A stretch of DNA of 64,000 nucleotides from Vicugna pacos (GCF_048564905.1 NC_132998.1:55624484-55688483), one strand, 5' to 3'. Shown: positions 42,388-53,237, counted from the first letter of the stretch. The notes: generated from the sequence alone by a model not told the origin. Numbers and translations are program-made.

Positions 42388-42484
42388 TGGTCTACTTTTT
42401 TTTTAAATGGAGATACTGGGGATTGAACCCAGGCCCTTGTGCGTGCTAAGCATGTGCTCTACCACTGAGTTGTACCCTCTGCCC
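42388..42484 (-). mobile_element. Camelid tRNA-derived SINE (vic-1 type), antisense
   Basis: TGGAGATACTGGGGATTGAA and GCTCTACCACTGAGTTGTAC mark the reversed head. The flanks TCAAGGCTGATTCA (42374) and TCAAGGTCGATTCA (42485) are near-identical 14 bp target-site copies. Confidence 0.94.
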
Positions 42485-42544
42485 TCAAGGTCGATTCAAA
42501 TTGGGACCCGAGACCCAGTTAGGGGCTGTGGAGACCTGGCTGGT

Positions 42545-42695
42545 GTGTTCAAGTAGGAAAGAGCACTGTGCTAGGAGTCAGACCTGGGCTCTGGATCTAG
42601 CCTGCCATTAACATGTGTTGAACTTGGACAAGCCACAAACCATCTCCTTGTCTGCAAAATCGGAAGTGTGAGCCATATGACATCTAAGGTTTTGC
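42545..42695 (+). repeat. MIR SINE
   Basis: AGGAGTCAGACCTGGGCTC, AACTTGGACAAGCCAC and TTGTCTGCAAAATCGG are in MIR order. Confidence 0.75.
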
Positions 42696-42713
42696 CAACT
42701 CTGACCTTCTGGT

Positions 42714-42875
42714 CAGTGGTTCCCAAACTTTGGCAGGGGAATTACCAGGAGGGCTGGTTCAAACCTGCCCTAGAGCTTCAGGCTCAGTGCTTCTGGGATG
42801 GGACTTGTATTTCTCACAAGTCCTGGATGGTGCTGATGCTCGGTCCAGGGACTCCACTCAGACGACCCCTGCTCT
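42714..42875 (+). mobile_element. MER5A-type hAT-Charlie remnant
   Basis: It begins with the terminal inverted repeat CAGTGGTTCCCAAACTTTGG and contains CCAGGAGGGCTGGTTCAAAC and GGTGCTGATGCTCGGTCC. It is a non-autonomous DNA transposon copy with a decayed right end. Confidence 0.8.
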
Positions 42876-43055
42876 AGCAACCCTGGCTGCAAGTAAGAAT
42901 CACTTGGGAGAGCTTTACACGGTGTGGATATCAGGCCCAAACCCAGAGCAATTAAATCAGCGCCTCTTAGTGGGAGCCTGGGCTTTGTTATTGTTTAAAA
43001 TCTCCTCAGGGCGATTACCAGGGATGGGAGCCACTGTTCTAGGAAAGTGGCCAGG
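42876..43055 (+). mobile_element. Second MER5-type hAT-Charlie remnant
   Basis: CAACCCTGGCTGCAAGTAAG, ATCACTTGGGAGAGCTTTAC and the end GGAGCCACTGTTCTAGG match the MER5A/B layout. It abuts the first copy in the same orientation. Confidence 0.7.
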
Positions 43056-43274
43056 GATGCAAGTGCACATTGATTGGGCCAATGCCTGATTTCCCTCTGG
43101 AGAAATGTCTCTCGGATCCCAACTCAGCCCCCCATGAGCCTCAGTTTCCCCTCCTGTAAGTGGTGCTATTAGGACTAAAATGAAACTGCCTCGCCGTGCC
43201 TGCCCCCCACCTTCCTCTCGTCTCCAAGGAGAGCTTGTACATTTCTTCTGCTCTGAGGCTGTTCAGCTGAGCAC

Positions 43275-44095
43275 AATTCAATAAGCATTTATTAAAAACT
43301 CACAATGTGCAAGATGCTGTCCTTAATGATGAGGGAATACAAAGATGAATCAGGCTCGGTCCTCTCTCCGAGGAGCTCACATGCAAGTGGGGGTGATGAG
43401 GCATGTGTCCAAAACGTGAAGCAGGATTTCTCAGAGGCTATAGCGGAAGTCCTCATGATGAAGGCCACTGTATGCAAGGTCCCCCAGTGTGAGACCCTTT
43501 ATACATCTTATAATGTTCCCAACAAGCCATGAGGTAGCTACTTTTGCAACATCCACTTTACAGATGAAGAAAAAGGCTTAAAAGGCTGGTCAGTTACCCA
43601 CAGTGCAAGAGCCAGCTTTTTTTTTTTTTTTCCACTACAGGAGTCCCAGAGGAGGATGAGATTCTCACCATTAGAAAGTTGAGGAGGCTTTGTGGGGAGA
43701 GGTGTGGATATTATGTTTTGAAGGTGTATAGAAGTACAAGGGGTAGTTTAGGGGAGAAGTTTTCCCGAATAGAGGAATCAGCACACACAAAGGCGTGGAG
43801 GAGAGAAACCGCAGTTTCTTTAGGAACCCAGAAGTGGTTTGATTTTGCTGAAATGCAGGCTGATGGTGGGGCTTGGTGGGAATCAGAACCTGGTTGGAGG
43901 CCTTGCTGAATATACTTGGGCTAAGCAGTTTAGATTTTATAACTGAAGCAATGGGGAGCTATTGAAAATTTTTGAGCAGGAGGTGGCATTTTTAGAAAAA
44001 GATGAAAGTGGTTACGGGTTATGGGAGAGGAGGGTGACAGAGAGCCCAGTAAGGAAGGAGATGGCTACAAGAAATGGTTCACATGAGATGGTGGA
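43275..44095 (-). repeat. LINE L2, antisense, long copy
   Basis: ATAAGCATTTATTAAAAACTC at the tip, TCCTCTCTCCGAGGAGCTCA, GGCGTGGAGGAGAGAAACC and TGAAGCAATGGGGAGCTATTG follow the reversed L2 order for about 800 bp. A T-run at 43617-43632 and an internal MIR-like core near 43560 interrupt it. Confidence 0.8.
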
Positions 44096-44585
44096 GTAAA
44101 GGGGGGGGGGAAGGCCAGGGAAACGAGCACTCGTGGGAGGTGCGCTGTCACCACGTGAAGCTTCTTCGGGCATCAATCAGTCCCTGATGCGCACCTGCTT
44201 ATTGACTGAGCCACTCTGTGCAGGGGAGGGGGTGGCAGGTGGTTCTCCTGGGGCCCCGCAGCTCCCCATACAGCTCCCCTCAATATGGGGATATGGCCAG
44301 TGGAGCATGACCCATTCAGGGTACAGAACGCAGCTGAAGCAGCAGATAATGGGTCCCTGGACCAGCTCAGAGCTGGCCGCCTGCCATGTTTCCAGGGTAG
44401 GGGAGGAGGAAATGGCCCAGTGGCCTAAGTCCTCCTGACCCCAGCTTTCCAGGTGAAGCGTACCACCCCGCCCGTCTCCCACTGCCAAGTTCACAGCCAG
44501 CTCAAGGCTCACAGACTCTGTGCATCAAGCTGAACACAAACCCTCCTGGGCTGAAGCCAGTTCCTAGAAGCAAAGTCTGGATGAA
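44096..44585. other. Unassigned stretch
   Basis: It begins with a G10 run at 44101. No gene or confident repeat is seen. Confidence 0.4.
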
Positions 44586-44589
44586 GAAA

Positions 44590-44700
44590 GAGCCCTGGGC
44601 TGGGATCCTGCCACTCGCCTGCTGGCTGGGTGACCTTGAGCACATCCCTTAAGACTTTCCAAAGCCTAGATTCCACATCTTCCCATTAGGGGATTAATCA
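44590..44700 (+). repeat. MIR SINE fragment
   Basis: CTGGCTGGGTGACCTTGAGC and a decayed core follow the MIR order. Confidence 0.65.
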
Positions 44701-44849
44701 CCATCCAGTAGTGCAAGTGTTGAGTCCTCCAACCTCCACCTCCACCTGCCCCATCTTTTCTAGTTAACTTCCCTGGAAAATCTCAAGAGCACTCAGGGAC
44801 CAGCAGAGCAAACCACTTCCTGCAATCAAAGTCCAAGACCATCTTAACA

Positions 44850-45000
44850 CTTTCGTCACTCGGTGGACCTAGCATATCATACCCATTTTCTAGATGACAC
44901 AATCAGGGCCTGGAGAACTTCCATGACTGGCCTGGGGTCAAATATATGAGCCATTTCAGAGGCAGGACTTGAACACCAATCTCTCACCCAGTGGGGCTGG
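44850..45000 (-). repeat. MIR SINE, antisense
   Basis: CATTTTCTAGATGACACAAT and GGCAGGACTTGAACACC are the reversed MIR. Confidence 0.6.
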
Positions 45001-45689
45001 ACCCTCAGGTTAGTGGCCCCCAGACCCCCTCTGCCTATCATGAGGTGGGAGGATAGGTCTGGTGGCAGGACCTGGACTGGCGGACATGCCCCAGGCCCAG
45101 GGTTCTGGAAGTGAGGGCCAGTTCCCTGGCTGATACAAAATGTGGTTTGACAGACACAGTATTGCATCCCTTCTCTGCCCCTGCACGGCATTGCACAGTG
45201 AGAACATTCTCTTTTCGGCCTCCTGGTAACACTGGAGAAAGTCTCTGTTGGAGGCTAACAGGTCTTTAACACCTCTCCAGACATGTCCATCTCCCTTTTC
45301 CACGGAGGGCACATGTCAACATTGGCAGGCCAGTTTCCTTCTAGAATTTTTCTCTAACCTTGGTTTGTTTTCATTGTGCTTATTTTTGCTCTTACCTTCT
45401 ATTTAAGGCAAGTGATGCTGGTTTCCCATTAAAGGCAGTGATACAACAATTCTCCAAAAAAAAAAAAACCTGTTAGGGGTGGGGAGGAGTGGGTCATGAA
45501 GTTCAAGAAAATACTAAGCGGTGTCTAGCTACGGCAGAGAAAGAATGACTGATGTCTGCCCCCGTTCAAGGCGAGGAGAATGGAGCTGAGAGGCGATTCC
45601 CAAGGGCAGCTGGTATGTGCCCAGCAGGGCTCTCTCTACAGTGCTCCCCCAGACCTTCATGCCACGCAGACCTCCATTCAGGCGCGCTT
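45001..45689. other. Unassigned approach to the CpG island
   Basis: It contains an A13 run at 45456-45468. No gene or confident repeat is seen. Confidence 0.4.
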
Positions 45690-47235
45690 AGGCCAAGGTG
45701 ACTCCACCGCCCCTCCTGGCCGCACGTGAGCCGCCCATGTGTCATCTGGCGGGGCCCCGCGGGCCCCAAGACCTCGGGAGGGAGGCGGCGGCTGGGGTGG
45801 GGAGGCCAGGAGCCCATAGGGTCCCTGAGGACTTTGGCGAAGGAGAAGGGCGCGGGAGTCGTGGCGCTTCTGGGGTTCCCGGCGGACTGGCATCGGGATC
45901 CCCGCGGGTCACCTGCGGCCGGGGCGGTGTGCGTGTGAGTGTGTGCGCAGACGTCAGCCTCCAGAGCCCGTGCCGTCTTCCGCTCACGGCGCGCGCGTCC
46001 CGCGCCCCGGCCGCCCCCCCCCCCAACCAGCGCCTCGGCCCCACGCGCCCGGGCACGCGGAGCGCCAGACTGCGGCGCCCAGGCAGCCACGGGCGGGGAG
46101 GACGGGGGCGGGGTCAGGCCGAGGAGTCCGCCGCCATTGGCGGAGAGCAGCGCCGGGGGCGGGGCGCCGGGCGAAGGCGGGTGAGCGGGCTCCCGCAGGC
46201 AGAGGCGGGCGCCGGGCGGCGGGACGCGCTGCTCGCGGGGTGCGGAGCGGGCGGGTGGGCGCCGTGCGACGGGTCCACGGAGGGCCGCTCGCAGGGGCGG
46301 CATAGGGCTCCCAGGCCTGAGCTGGGCTTCTGTCGCGGGGACCGCCACCAGGAGCCTGGGCTCCGATCACTTTTCGGAGGGACTACTGACCTCGCCCTGC
46401 GGGAGGAAGAGGGGCGTCCGCCTCCAGGAGAGGGAAGGAGAGAGGAGCCAAGGCCCCGAGCAAAGTTCGCCTCCTTTGGGGGCCAGAGGGGGTGAAGTGG
46501 GAGGAGGAGCCAGTTTAAGACTAACTCGGAGTTGGGAAATCTTGAGACGGCGTTCAAGGCCCCCTCCCAGCAGCTGAGCTCCTCCTTCAGCTGTTGGCGT
46601 CGCCTCGAAGGGAGAAAGGAGCCGTCCCTCCGGGCGGGGAGAGCTGCATAGCTGCGGGCAGAGGAGGAGGCCGTGGCCGAGCCGGGCAGGCATCCCCCAC
46701 CCGAGCGATCCCCTTTGGGGCGGGCGGAGCAGGTGGCATAGGCGGCCAAGATAGGTTCGCCCACCCGGGACACCCACATACGCACGCACCCGCAATCACT
46801 TCCAAAGGACCCGCCAGGATTCTTTAAGGACCCGGGGTCGCCCCTTCTGCCCTCTCCCCCCAGCCCCGGAGCCCCAGTCAGGGACCCCGGGATCGGACGT
46901 CCCCACGCCTCCGGGCACCTGGCTCAGCAGGAGGCCCCCGGGTCGGGGCAGGGCAGGGCCGGCGGCGGCGAGCCGGAGCCCGCCCGGCGCCCGGACCCCG
47001 CCAAGCCCTCGGAACCCACCCATGGGGCACCAGCTCCCCGTGTCCCCTCGCCCGGCCGCTCCCAGCCCGGCGCCCCGAGCTGCGCAGAGGAGGAGCCCGG
47101 CGCAGTGACCCAGGAGCCGCCGCAGACTCTGGAAGGCTCGGCGGCAGCCGGAGAGGCCGGCGGTTCCCCGCACCTCCAGGCTCTTCCAGGCATCCCTCCC
47201 AGTCGCGCCAGAGGTCCGGGCCGCCATTCCCAGGT
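45690..47235 (+). promoter_or_regulatory. RASD2: CpG-island promoter of RASD2
   Basis: About 1.5 kb of strongly GC-rich, CpG-dense sequence, the only such block in the window, lies 5 kb upstream of the first coding exon. It holds GC boxes at 46104-46113 and 46155-46166 on either side of an inverted CCAAT box (ATTGG at 46136-46140). A CRE-like half site ACGTCA lies at 45951. No TATA box is placed convincingly, as is usual for CpG-island promoters. The position and strand fit RASD2 transcription; divergent transcription to the left is possible but not shown. Long open frames on both strands here reflect base composition, not proteins. Confidence 0.85.
46815..47233 (+). other. RASD2: Probable RASD2 non-coding exon 1 (left edge arbitrary)
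   Basis: The right edge is a strong donor, CAG followed by GTAGGAG, at 47233/47234, at the end of the CpG island. No start codon in this stretch connects to the Ras frame, so it would be entirely 5' UTR. The left edge is a guess inside the island. A second good donor, GG followed by GTGAGC at 46180/46181, lies only 14 bp after a GC box and could end a shorter alternative first exon. Exon choice needs RNA evidence. Confidence 0.4.
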
Positions 47236-48089
47236 AGGAGAGAGACACCCCAACAGAACTGGGGAGCTGAGTGAAGTGGGGAAGTCGGGAAGAAAGGTTT
47301 GAGCCTTGTCAGAGGAAGGGTGGGTGAAGCTTTACATGAGTAGGGAAAGTTAAACTCATTGAACGCCTACTGTGTGCCAGGATCATCCAGCCACTTCCCA
47401 TATCTAGAGAAAATGGAATTAGTTGAGCACCTACTATGTGTCAGGCTGGGTGCTTATCTCAGGAAAGAAAGACTGACTGAGTTTCTACTATGTGCTCGAT
47501 TTGATGCTAGAAGAGATCTGGAGTAACAGCCTGTTTGAAGGTAAGGAAACTGAGGCTCAGAGAGGAAGGGGTGCTTCCCTTCCCCAAACACGTTCACTTG
47601 CCTTCCTGAGCCAGCTGCAGCCTTCAAACCTGGAAGGGGATAGGGGGAGGGCTGGGCTGGGGCCAGTTGGTGGCCCCCAGCCTTGGTGAGAACCTCCTAT
47701 GTGGAGAGAAGATTAAGGAATGCCTTCCTTGTCCAGGGTTCCTTTTTTTTCTGGGTTGGTGCAAGGAGTGAGTTTCCTGGGCGATTCCTTTCCCAAGAAG
47801 GGTCTCCTGTACTCAGCTGATCAGAGGCTCCCAAGCGCCTCTGCAAGGCTCTCTCTAACTGCTCTTACCCTTGCTCCCAGCCTTGGGAGGATGACAGTAT
47901 TGTCCAGGACGTCGTGGGAGGTAGGAGGCTGGGCTGGGAAGGGGCAGCCTTCCTGAGGGGCTCCTGAGCCAGGCTTCCCCTGGCATCAGAGAGACAAGAT
48001 GGGGTTCCCCCAAAGACCTCTGCCTGCGCTCCCTCCCCACCTGACTGCTCCAAGCAGCCCCTTGACTGGCCAGAGGAAGTGCCACAAAG

Positions 48090-48255
48090 AAAGGAACCTG
48101 CTTGCTGTGTGCCAGGAGCTGTGTTGGCCTCTTGGCTTCTCACTGAACTCTCAGGGCCACGCTGTGGGTGTGTTTCCACCATTTGCTGGATGACCAGACC
48201 CACTAGGCCCAGTCATTTGCCCAGGATTTCTGGGCTGGTGAGAGGCAGAGCTGGT
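48090..48255 (-). repeat. MIR SINE, antisense, intron 1
   Basis: TGCTGTGTGCCAGGAGCTGT and GCCCAGGATTTCTGGGCTG with a decayed core fit a reversed MIR. Confidence 0.5.
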
Positions 48256-48774
48256 CTGCTGGAAGCTGTTGCACACCTGCTTTCTACCAGCCTGAGGTGT
48301 CAGGGGTGGTGAGATGGGCTTTGCAAATCCCCCAGGACGCCCTCAGTGTGGGCATGGAGGCCAGTGAATCCATGTTTGTCCAGAGAGGCTGGGATATGCG
48401 CTGATGGAGGAGGCTTGGGGTGTGTGGGAGGGAGGGAGTAGGGCGGGAGGGTTTGGAGGTACCCACTAGGAAGGGGATGTGTCCAGACTCTCATCCTGCT
48501 GTCCTTGCCCCATCTTCTAGGCAGGCCCTGGGAGAGGGGTTCCACGGAGAAGAAGGGGATGAACCCACAGATGCGTTTGCTGGGAGCTGGCTGGGCAGGG
48601 TTTAGGGGAGTCCTGGGCAGGGTGCCTGCCCCCAGCTGTCTGTAGCAAGAGAAAAAGGGAATTAGAAAAGGCCTCTGGGGTCATTTCCCTGCCTGACGCC
48701 AGCTGAGGCTTCACTGAGTCAGACACTCTTTTGAAAAGGACTGATTTTGGCCAGAGGGTGGGTTTTTTATAAAG

Positions 48775-48915
48775 GTAAGAGCCCAGACTTTGGAGCCAAT
48801 GGCCTGATTCTAATTCTAGCCCGGCCAGTCATCTGTGTGAACTGGGGCAAGTGACTCAGCCTCTCCCACCTCAGTGTCTCCATCGGTCCAGTGGGTCGAT
48901 GGTGGTCGCCACTAG
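48775..48915 (+). repeat. MIR SINE, intron 1
   Basis: CCAGACTTTGGAGCCAATGG, GGGGCAAGTGACTCAGCC and CCTCAGTGTCTCCATCGG are in MIR order. Confidence 0.8.
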
Positions 48916-49421
48916 GTGCCCAGCAGGATGGAAGCCTGCCTGGCTGTGGCGACCATTCCCCCAGCATGGCTCCCACCCATCCCTGCTCCAGGCCATTCTG
49001 CCTCCCAGGTGCCCTTAGAATGACATTGGGGTGAGGTCAACAGAGAGTCACAGAACTTGCATTTGGGTACCCGTGCTGCTAGTGGTCCCCACTAACCACT
49101 CTCTGGGCCTCCAGGGGGGACTCTGTATTTTCAGAGGAAACATTGAACTCTGACTCTTGCCTGTTCCTCAGTGTGTAGGGTCAGCCTGGCCAAGGATGGA
49201 GAGAGGGGAGCGGGTGGGGGAGGAGGAAAAAGCTGTGCCCACAGCGCTGCCCAGGTGCCTCCTCCCGGGGAAGAGAAGGAAGAAGGATGTGGGGGGTGGG
49301 AGGTGGAGCCACAGAGGTGCTGTCATCTGATGTCCAGGTGTATGGGTGCTTCACACAGCCCCACGTGGCTGGCACCATGTGAAGGCTCTTCAGTCTTCTC
49401 TCAGAAAGGAAAGCCACAGGG

Positions 49422-49429
49422 TTTTTTTG

Positions 49430-49460
<31 letters not shown>
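49422..49460 (+). repeat. (TTTTG)n microsatellite, intron 1
   Basis: About eight pentamer units followed by a T-run. Confidence 0.95.
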
Positions 49461-49463
<3 letters not shown>

Positions 49464-49964
49464 TCCTTCTTTGCTCCTTTCTGACTCCCAGCCTCCTCTC
49501 TCTGATTCCCTGCCTCCTCTCTCTGACTTCCTCAGGCCCACTCCATCGCTGATATTAGCACATCTGTACCAGGAGCCCTGGGCTAGAGGCTGGGGCAGGT
49601 GGTGATGGACACACTGTCCCTGGGGGCTGCTGACCCTTTTCACTCTGTGTGTAGCCAGAGGTGACCACTGGCAGAGTCAAGCTCCCTGCAGAGTGACTTG
49701 GGGAGGGGGCTGTCCTGGTGTGGGGCCTCTTTCCTTCCATCTCCATTGAAGGCCCAGGCTGGCTCACCCTGCCCCAGAAGGAGACTGAGATGGATTCACT
49801 GCAGTTGGCTGGCAGCCTCCTCTCCCTCCCCAAGGTGTGCTCAGGGCACCAAGACCTTCCTTAGTGCAGCCCCTGGGCCAGCTAGGCAGAGTAGGGGTGG
49901 ACGGAGAAAGCCTCAGAAAGAGGCTTTGGATGTGCTCCCAAGACAGAGCTGTTTGATTCATTTA

Positions 49965-50130
49965 TTCACAGATCACTTATTGAGCACCTGCTGTGTGCAT
50001 GGCACTGATATCCTGTGGGAGAAATTCAGAGACAGCTTCAGGCATGAATTGAGTAGGAGATGTAGGGGTGGTGGGCTTAAGGTCATCATCCTGGCTCCCT
50101 TATTAACTAAGTGGGCCAGTCATGTAGACT
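49965..50130 (-). repeat. LINE L2 3' fragment, antisense, intron 1
   Basis: ATTTATTCACAGATCACTTA followed by TTGAGCACCTGCTGTGTGC is the reversed L2 tip. Confidence 0.65.
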
Positions 50131-50211
50131 TTTAAGTATCAGGGTCTGTTTTTGTGAAACAGGGAAGGGAACTGGCCCTTCATGGGGAGGCGGTGAGGAG
50201 ACTCCATGGCG

Positions 50212-50420
50212 CAGGGCAGAATCCCGTCTTTGCTGGTTCCTGGCTGTATAACTAGGAGCAAGTTACGAAACTTCTCTGTGCTTCAATTTCCTCATCTATA
50301 AATTGGGGTAACCACCTACCTTCTGGGGTTACTGAGGAATGAAGCGGGTGAATGCATGTTCAGCACTTGGAGCACTCAGCATATATTAACCGCAGAATAA
50401 ATGTCAGCCATTATTATTGT
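50212..50420 (+). repeat. MIR SINE, nearly full length, intron 1
   Basis: GAGCAAGTTACGAAACTTCT, TTCAATTTCCTCATCTATAA and the tail CAGCACTTGGAGCACTCAGC are in order. Confidence 0.88.
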
Positions 50421-51740
50421 TCTAAGCTTAGCACAGTGCTTGGCACACTGTGGAGCTCGCTGAATGTTGATCGCTGTCATGGCTCCAGGCCTGGGTCGGC
50501 GGTGTGCTGAGCAGGCTTATTGTGTACGTCCCTTTGCAGTTCGTTCATTGAGAGCATACTGGTAGGTTCCTGTCGGCCGTGGTAGGATTCTTACGCCATG
50601 GAAATTGACAAGTGCTACCAATCAGAGGTTTTAAAAAGGGTGTTTTGAGAACCGATTTACTACATGGTGGCTCTCAGTCGGGCAAGGCAAGCGGACACAG
50701 GTGCCTGACTGCCATGAACAGGTCGGGTGCCAGAAATCTCCACCTCAAGTCTCCTAGCCATGGTGGACGTACACATTTATAATGCTGGAGAGTACCTTGG
50801 GGTAAATGAATGAAGCACTCTGGGCTACTGTACTGACCTGGGATATTCAGGGGTGGGGACCAGTCAGAGTGACCGTGTACAAACCTCAGTGCAAATTGAG
50901 AATAGATGCCTTCTCTGAGCAAATGAACTCCAAAAAGACAGTCTCCACTTTCCCACCCAGCTGGGGGCTTGTGCAGTGCCCAACCTGCACCACTGTGCAT
51001 GGCAGCCTGCTGAGGACAGAGGAGATGGGCATTTCAGCAGGCCTGTACGCACTGTAGTGCCTCTTCTCTAGGGATGGGAGGGATTCCTGCTGGGTGGGAT
51101 GGGAGGTAGAGAAGCCTGCAGAGACGAGGTGGCATTTGAGCCAGATCCTGACAAAGGAAAGAGGGTGTTCTGGGGGGGGGGGACTAGCCTGAGCTGAGGG
51201 GTGGAGGCAGGACTCAGCAGAGCGCAAACTCACTTGGGGTTCTGGGGGGATTCTGGCGGGTGCTGAGTTAGGAAAGGAGGGGGCTGGCTGGGCTGTGAAT
51301 GGCCTGTGGATGGGCATGATGGACCCCCTGGAGGTTACTTATCTCTAATTAGGTTTCAGAGCTTGGATCTATTTCAGCCTTTCCCACAAGGCCAAGAGGC
51401 TCCCACAGAAAGTTCTGACTATGCCACATAAACTCTTGGAGCTGTGAGGGACCCGAGTCATTCATGGGTCATTTCTCTGACCCACATGCCCTAGTCTAGG
51501 CCTCTGGGTCTCCTGGAGGTGGGCAACCTCCCAGGGGCTGGGGGGCAAAAATCGCTGGGCAGCCCAGGCCCTGGGCATGGAGGATGTGGTCTGGACCTGC
51601 CTTTTCCTTCTTCCTGGGAAGGCTGAGAGGCCATGGTACCTGCGTGCTTAAAAAAAATGCTCTCTAGAGCCTTCCCCATGCTGTGTCCTGAAACCACAGG
51701 CTCCAGGGAAGTCAGAATTGCACAGGACAGATGGTCCAGG
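50421..51740. other. Unassigned part of intron 1
   Basis: About 1.3 kb with a G-run at 51172-51181. Open frames up to 143 codons carry no domain. Confidence 0.4.
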
Positions 51741-51744
51741 CAGA

Positions 51745-51925
51745 GAACAGATTCTTACAAGAGTTCACATCTTTGAGGTCTTGCCATGTGCTGAGCCCTT
51801 TACAACAGCCCCATGAGTTGAGTCCATTTTCTAGATGAGAAAAGTGTTTCCCAGGGAAGTTCCTTACCCAAGAGCAGTAGTGAGTTAGTGGTAAAGTGAG
51901 GATTCAAGCCCCAGCAGTCCTGTGC
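51745..51925 (-). repeat. MIR SINE, antisense, intron 1
   Basis: TGCCATGTGCTGAGCCC, CATTTTCTAGATGAGAAAAG and GTGAGGATTCAAGCCCC are the reversed MIR. Confidence 0.75.
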
Positions 51926-52188
51926 TAGAATAAATAAGCGGGTGGATGAACCCACGGGTGAGTGAGTGAGTAGGTGGATGAATGAAGGAGGAAAGAAACA
52001 AGAGAGGGATGAGCAGGCAGAACTCCAAGACCCTTAGAGAGACCCCAGTCCAGCATTCTCATTGTACACACAGAAAACTAAGACCAGACAGGAGGCCACA
52101 GGGGAGGCCAAGGCCTCCAGCCAGAGTGGCAGGCCCGGCCCCAGGCCTCCTGACGCCTGCTCCCTGCTCCCTGCCACAGCCCCGAGCC

Positions 52189-52459
52189 ATGATGAAGACC
52201 TTGTCCAGTGGGAACTGCACGATCAGCGTGCCCGCCAAGAACTCGTACCGCATGGTGGTGCTGGGCGCCTCGCGGGTGGGCAAGAGCTCCATCGTGTCTC
52301 GCTTCCTCAATGGCCGCTTTGAGGACCAGTACACACCCACCATCGAGGACTTCCACCGGAAAGTCTACAATATCCGCGGCGACATGTACCAGCTGGACAT
52401 CCTGGACACGTCTGGCAACCACCCCTTCCCCGCCATGCGCAGGCTGTCCATCCTCACAG
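52189..52459 (+). CDS. RASD2: RASD2 (Rhes) Ras-like GTPase, coding exon 2 (residues 1-90 plus first base of codon 91)
   Basis: This exon encodes the N-terminal third of Rhes, a Ras-superfamily GTPase of the RASD/Dexras branch, which is farnesylated and acts at membranes in G-protein, cAMP and mTOR signalling and as a SUMO E3-like factor in striatal neurons (family knowledge). Translation begins MMKTLSSGNC. The P-loop GASRVGKS is at residues 26-33, the effector region YTPTIEDFH at 48-56, and the G3 motif DTSGNH at 73-78. Asparagine replaces the catalytic glutamine of classical Ras, which is typical of this branch. The acceptor CAG is at 52177-52179, leaving 9 nt of 5' UTR before the ATG, which has G at -3. 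A second in-frame ATG follows directly. The frame is open upstream to 51982, but that part lies 5' of the acceptor and is intronic. The donor is ACAG followed by GTGGGT. Confidence 0.97.
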
Positions 52460-52917
52460 GTGGGTGCCTGGGGTGGGCACGGGTGCTGAGGATGTGAGCG
52501 TGTGTGCTCGGCACTTTACAGTCGCCAGAACTCTTGTCTGTCTGAGATGAAGGTCACAGGGCTCCTTGCATCGTGAGGGTCAGAGAGGTGCTGCTGCTTA
52601 CCAAGCAAAGGGTGGAGCCAAGGCCCAAACTCCATTCCGACTGACTCTGGATCGATTACTCATGGCTGCTCGAGCTGCCTTCCAGATCAGGGAACTGATA
52701 CGACCTGCACTGGGGCTCTACCTCCCCAGGGAACACAGGGGCTGCCGCCTTCCTCTTGCGGGAGGTGACCCAGCAGAGCTCTGGGGCCCGTGGTCGGTCT
52801 ACTGAGCTCAGACCCATTGACATTGCAGGCCTTTGCCACCTCTCAGAGAGGCAGAGGCAGTGGTCAGCCAAAGGGGCCAGTCGGGCCGCTGCTCATGCCA
52901 GGGACTCGGTCATAATC

Positions 52918-53145
52918 GCAGTAACGACCGTGGTGATAGCAAGCACTTATCCAGAACTGCGTACCTGGGCCCATTCTTCGGGCTTGGCATGTGTCTATTT
53001 AATCCTCACAGCTAACCTAAGAGATAGGTGTTTGTCTCCATTTTACAAGTGGGGAAACTGAAGCCCAGAGAGGTTGAGGTGCTCCAGGTGGTAACACAGC
53101 AGGTAAATGGCAGTCTGGCTCATGCTTTACCGCTGAGCTATCTGT
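52918..53145 (-). repeat. MIR SINE, antisense, nearly full length, intron 2
   Basis: CAAGTGGGGAAACTGAAGCC, TTTAATCCTCACAGCTAACC and the end TTTACCGCTGAGCTATC cover the reversed MIR including its tRNA-like head. Confidence 0.88.
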
Positions 53146-53237
53146 AGCCTCTGAGCCCTGCTGGGAGTGGTGGGGAGGGAGAGCGAGGTTGTGGGAGGTT
53201 AAGGGGGCAGGGGGAGATGTGGGGCTGGGCAGGTTTG

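Larger units (their letters stand above)
47234..52179 (+). other. RASD2: RASD2 intron 1
   Basis: The intron is bounded by a GT donor at 47234 and a CAG acceptor at 52177-52179 that follows a C/T-rich tract. It carries scattered MIR and L2 remnants, a (TTTTG)n run and a candidate DR5 nuclear-receptor site at 49034-49050. The stretch 50421-51740 has no recognisable element. No coding sequence is supported inside. Confidence 0.6.

Noticed and set aside
30725-42484. tRNA genes at the four SINE copies
   Set aside because: They have tRNA-like B and A boxes but are SINE heads with A/T-rich tails and target-site copies, not complete folded tRNAs.
45566-46495. Overlapping 260- and 265-codon frames on opposite strands
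   Set aside because: They fall in the CpG island, where few stop codons are expected; the products are Arg/Pro/Gly/Ala-rich with no domain.
51982-52188. In-frame upstream extension of the RASD2 start
   Set aside because: The extension lies 5' of the acceptor at 52179 and adds a non-Ras N-terminus; the known family start is MMKTL.
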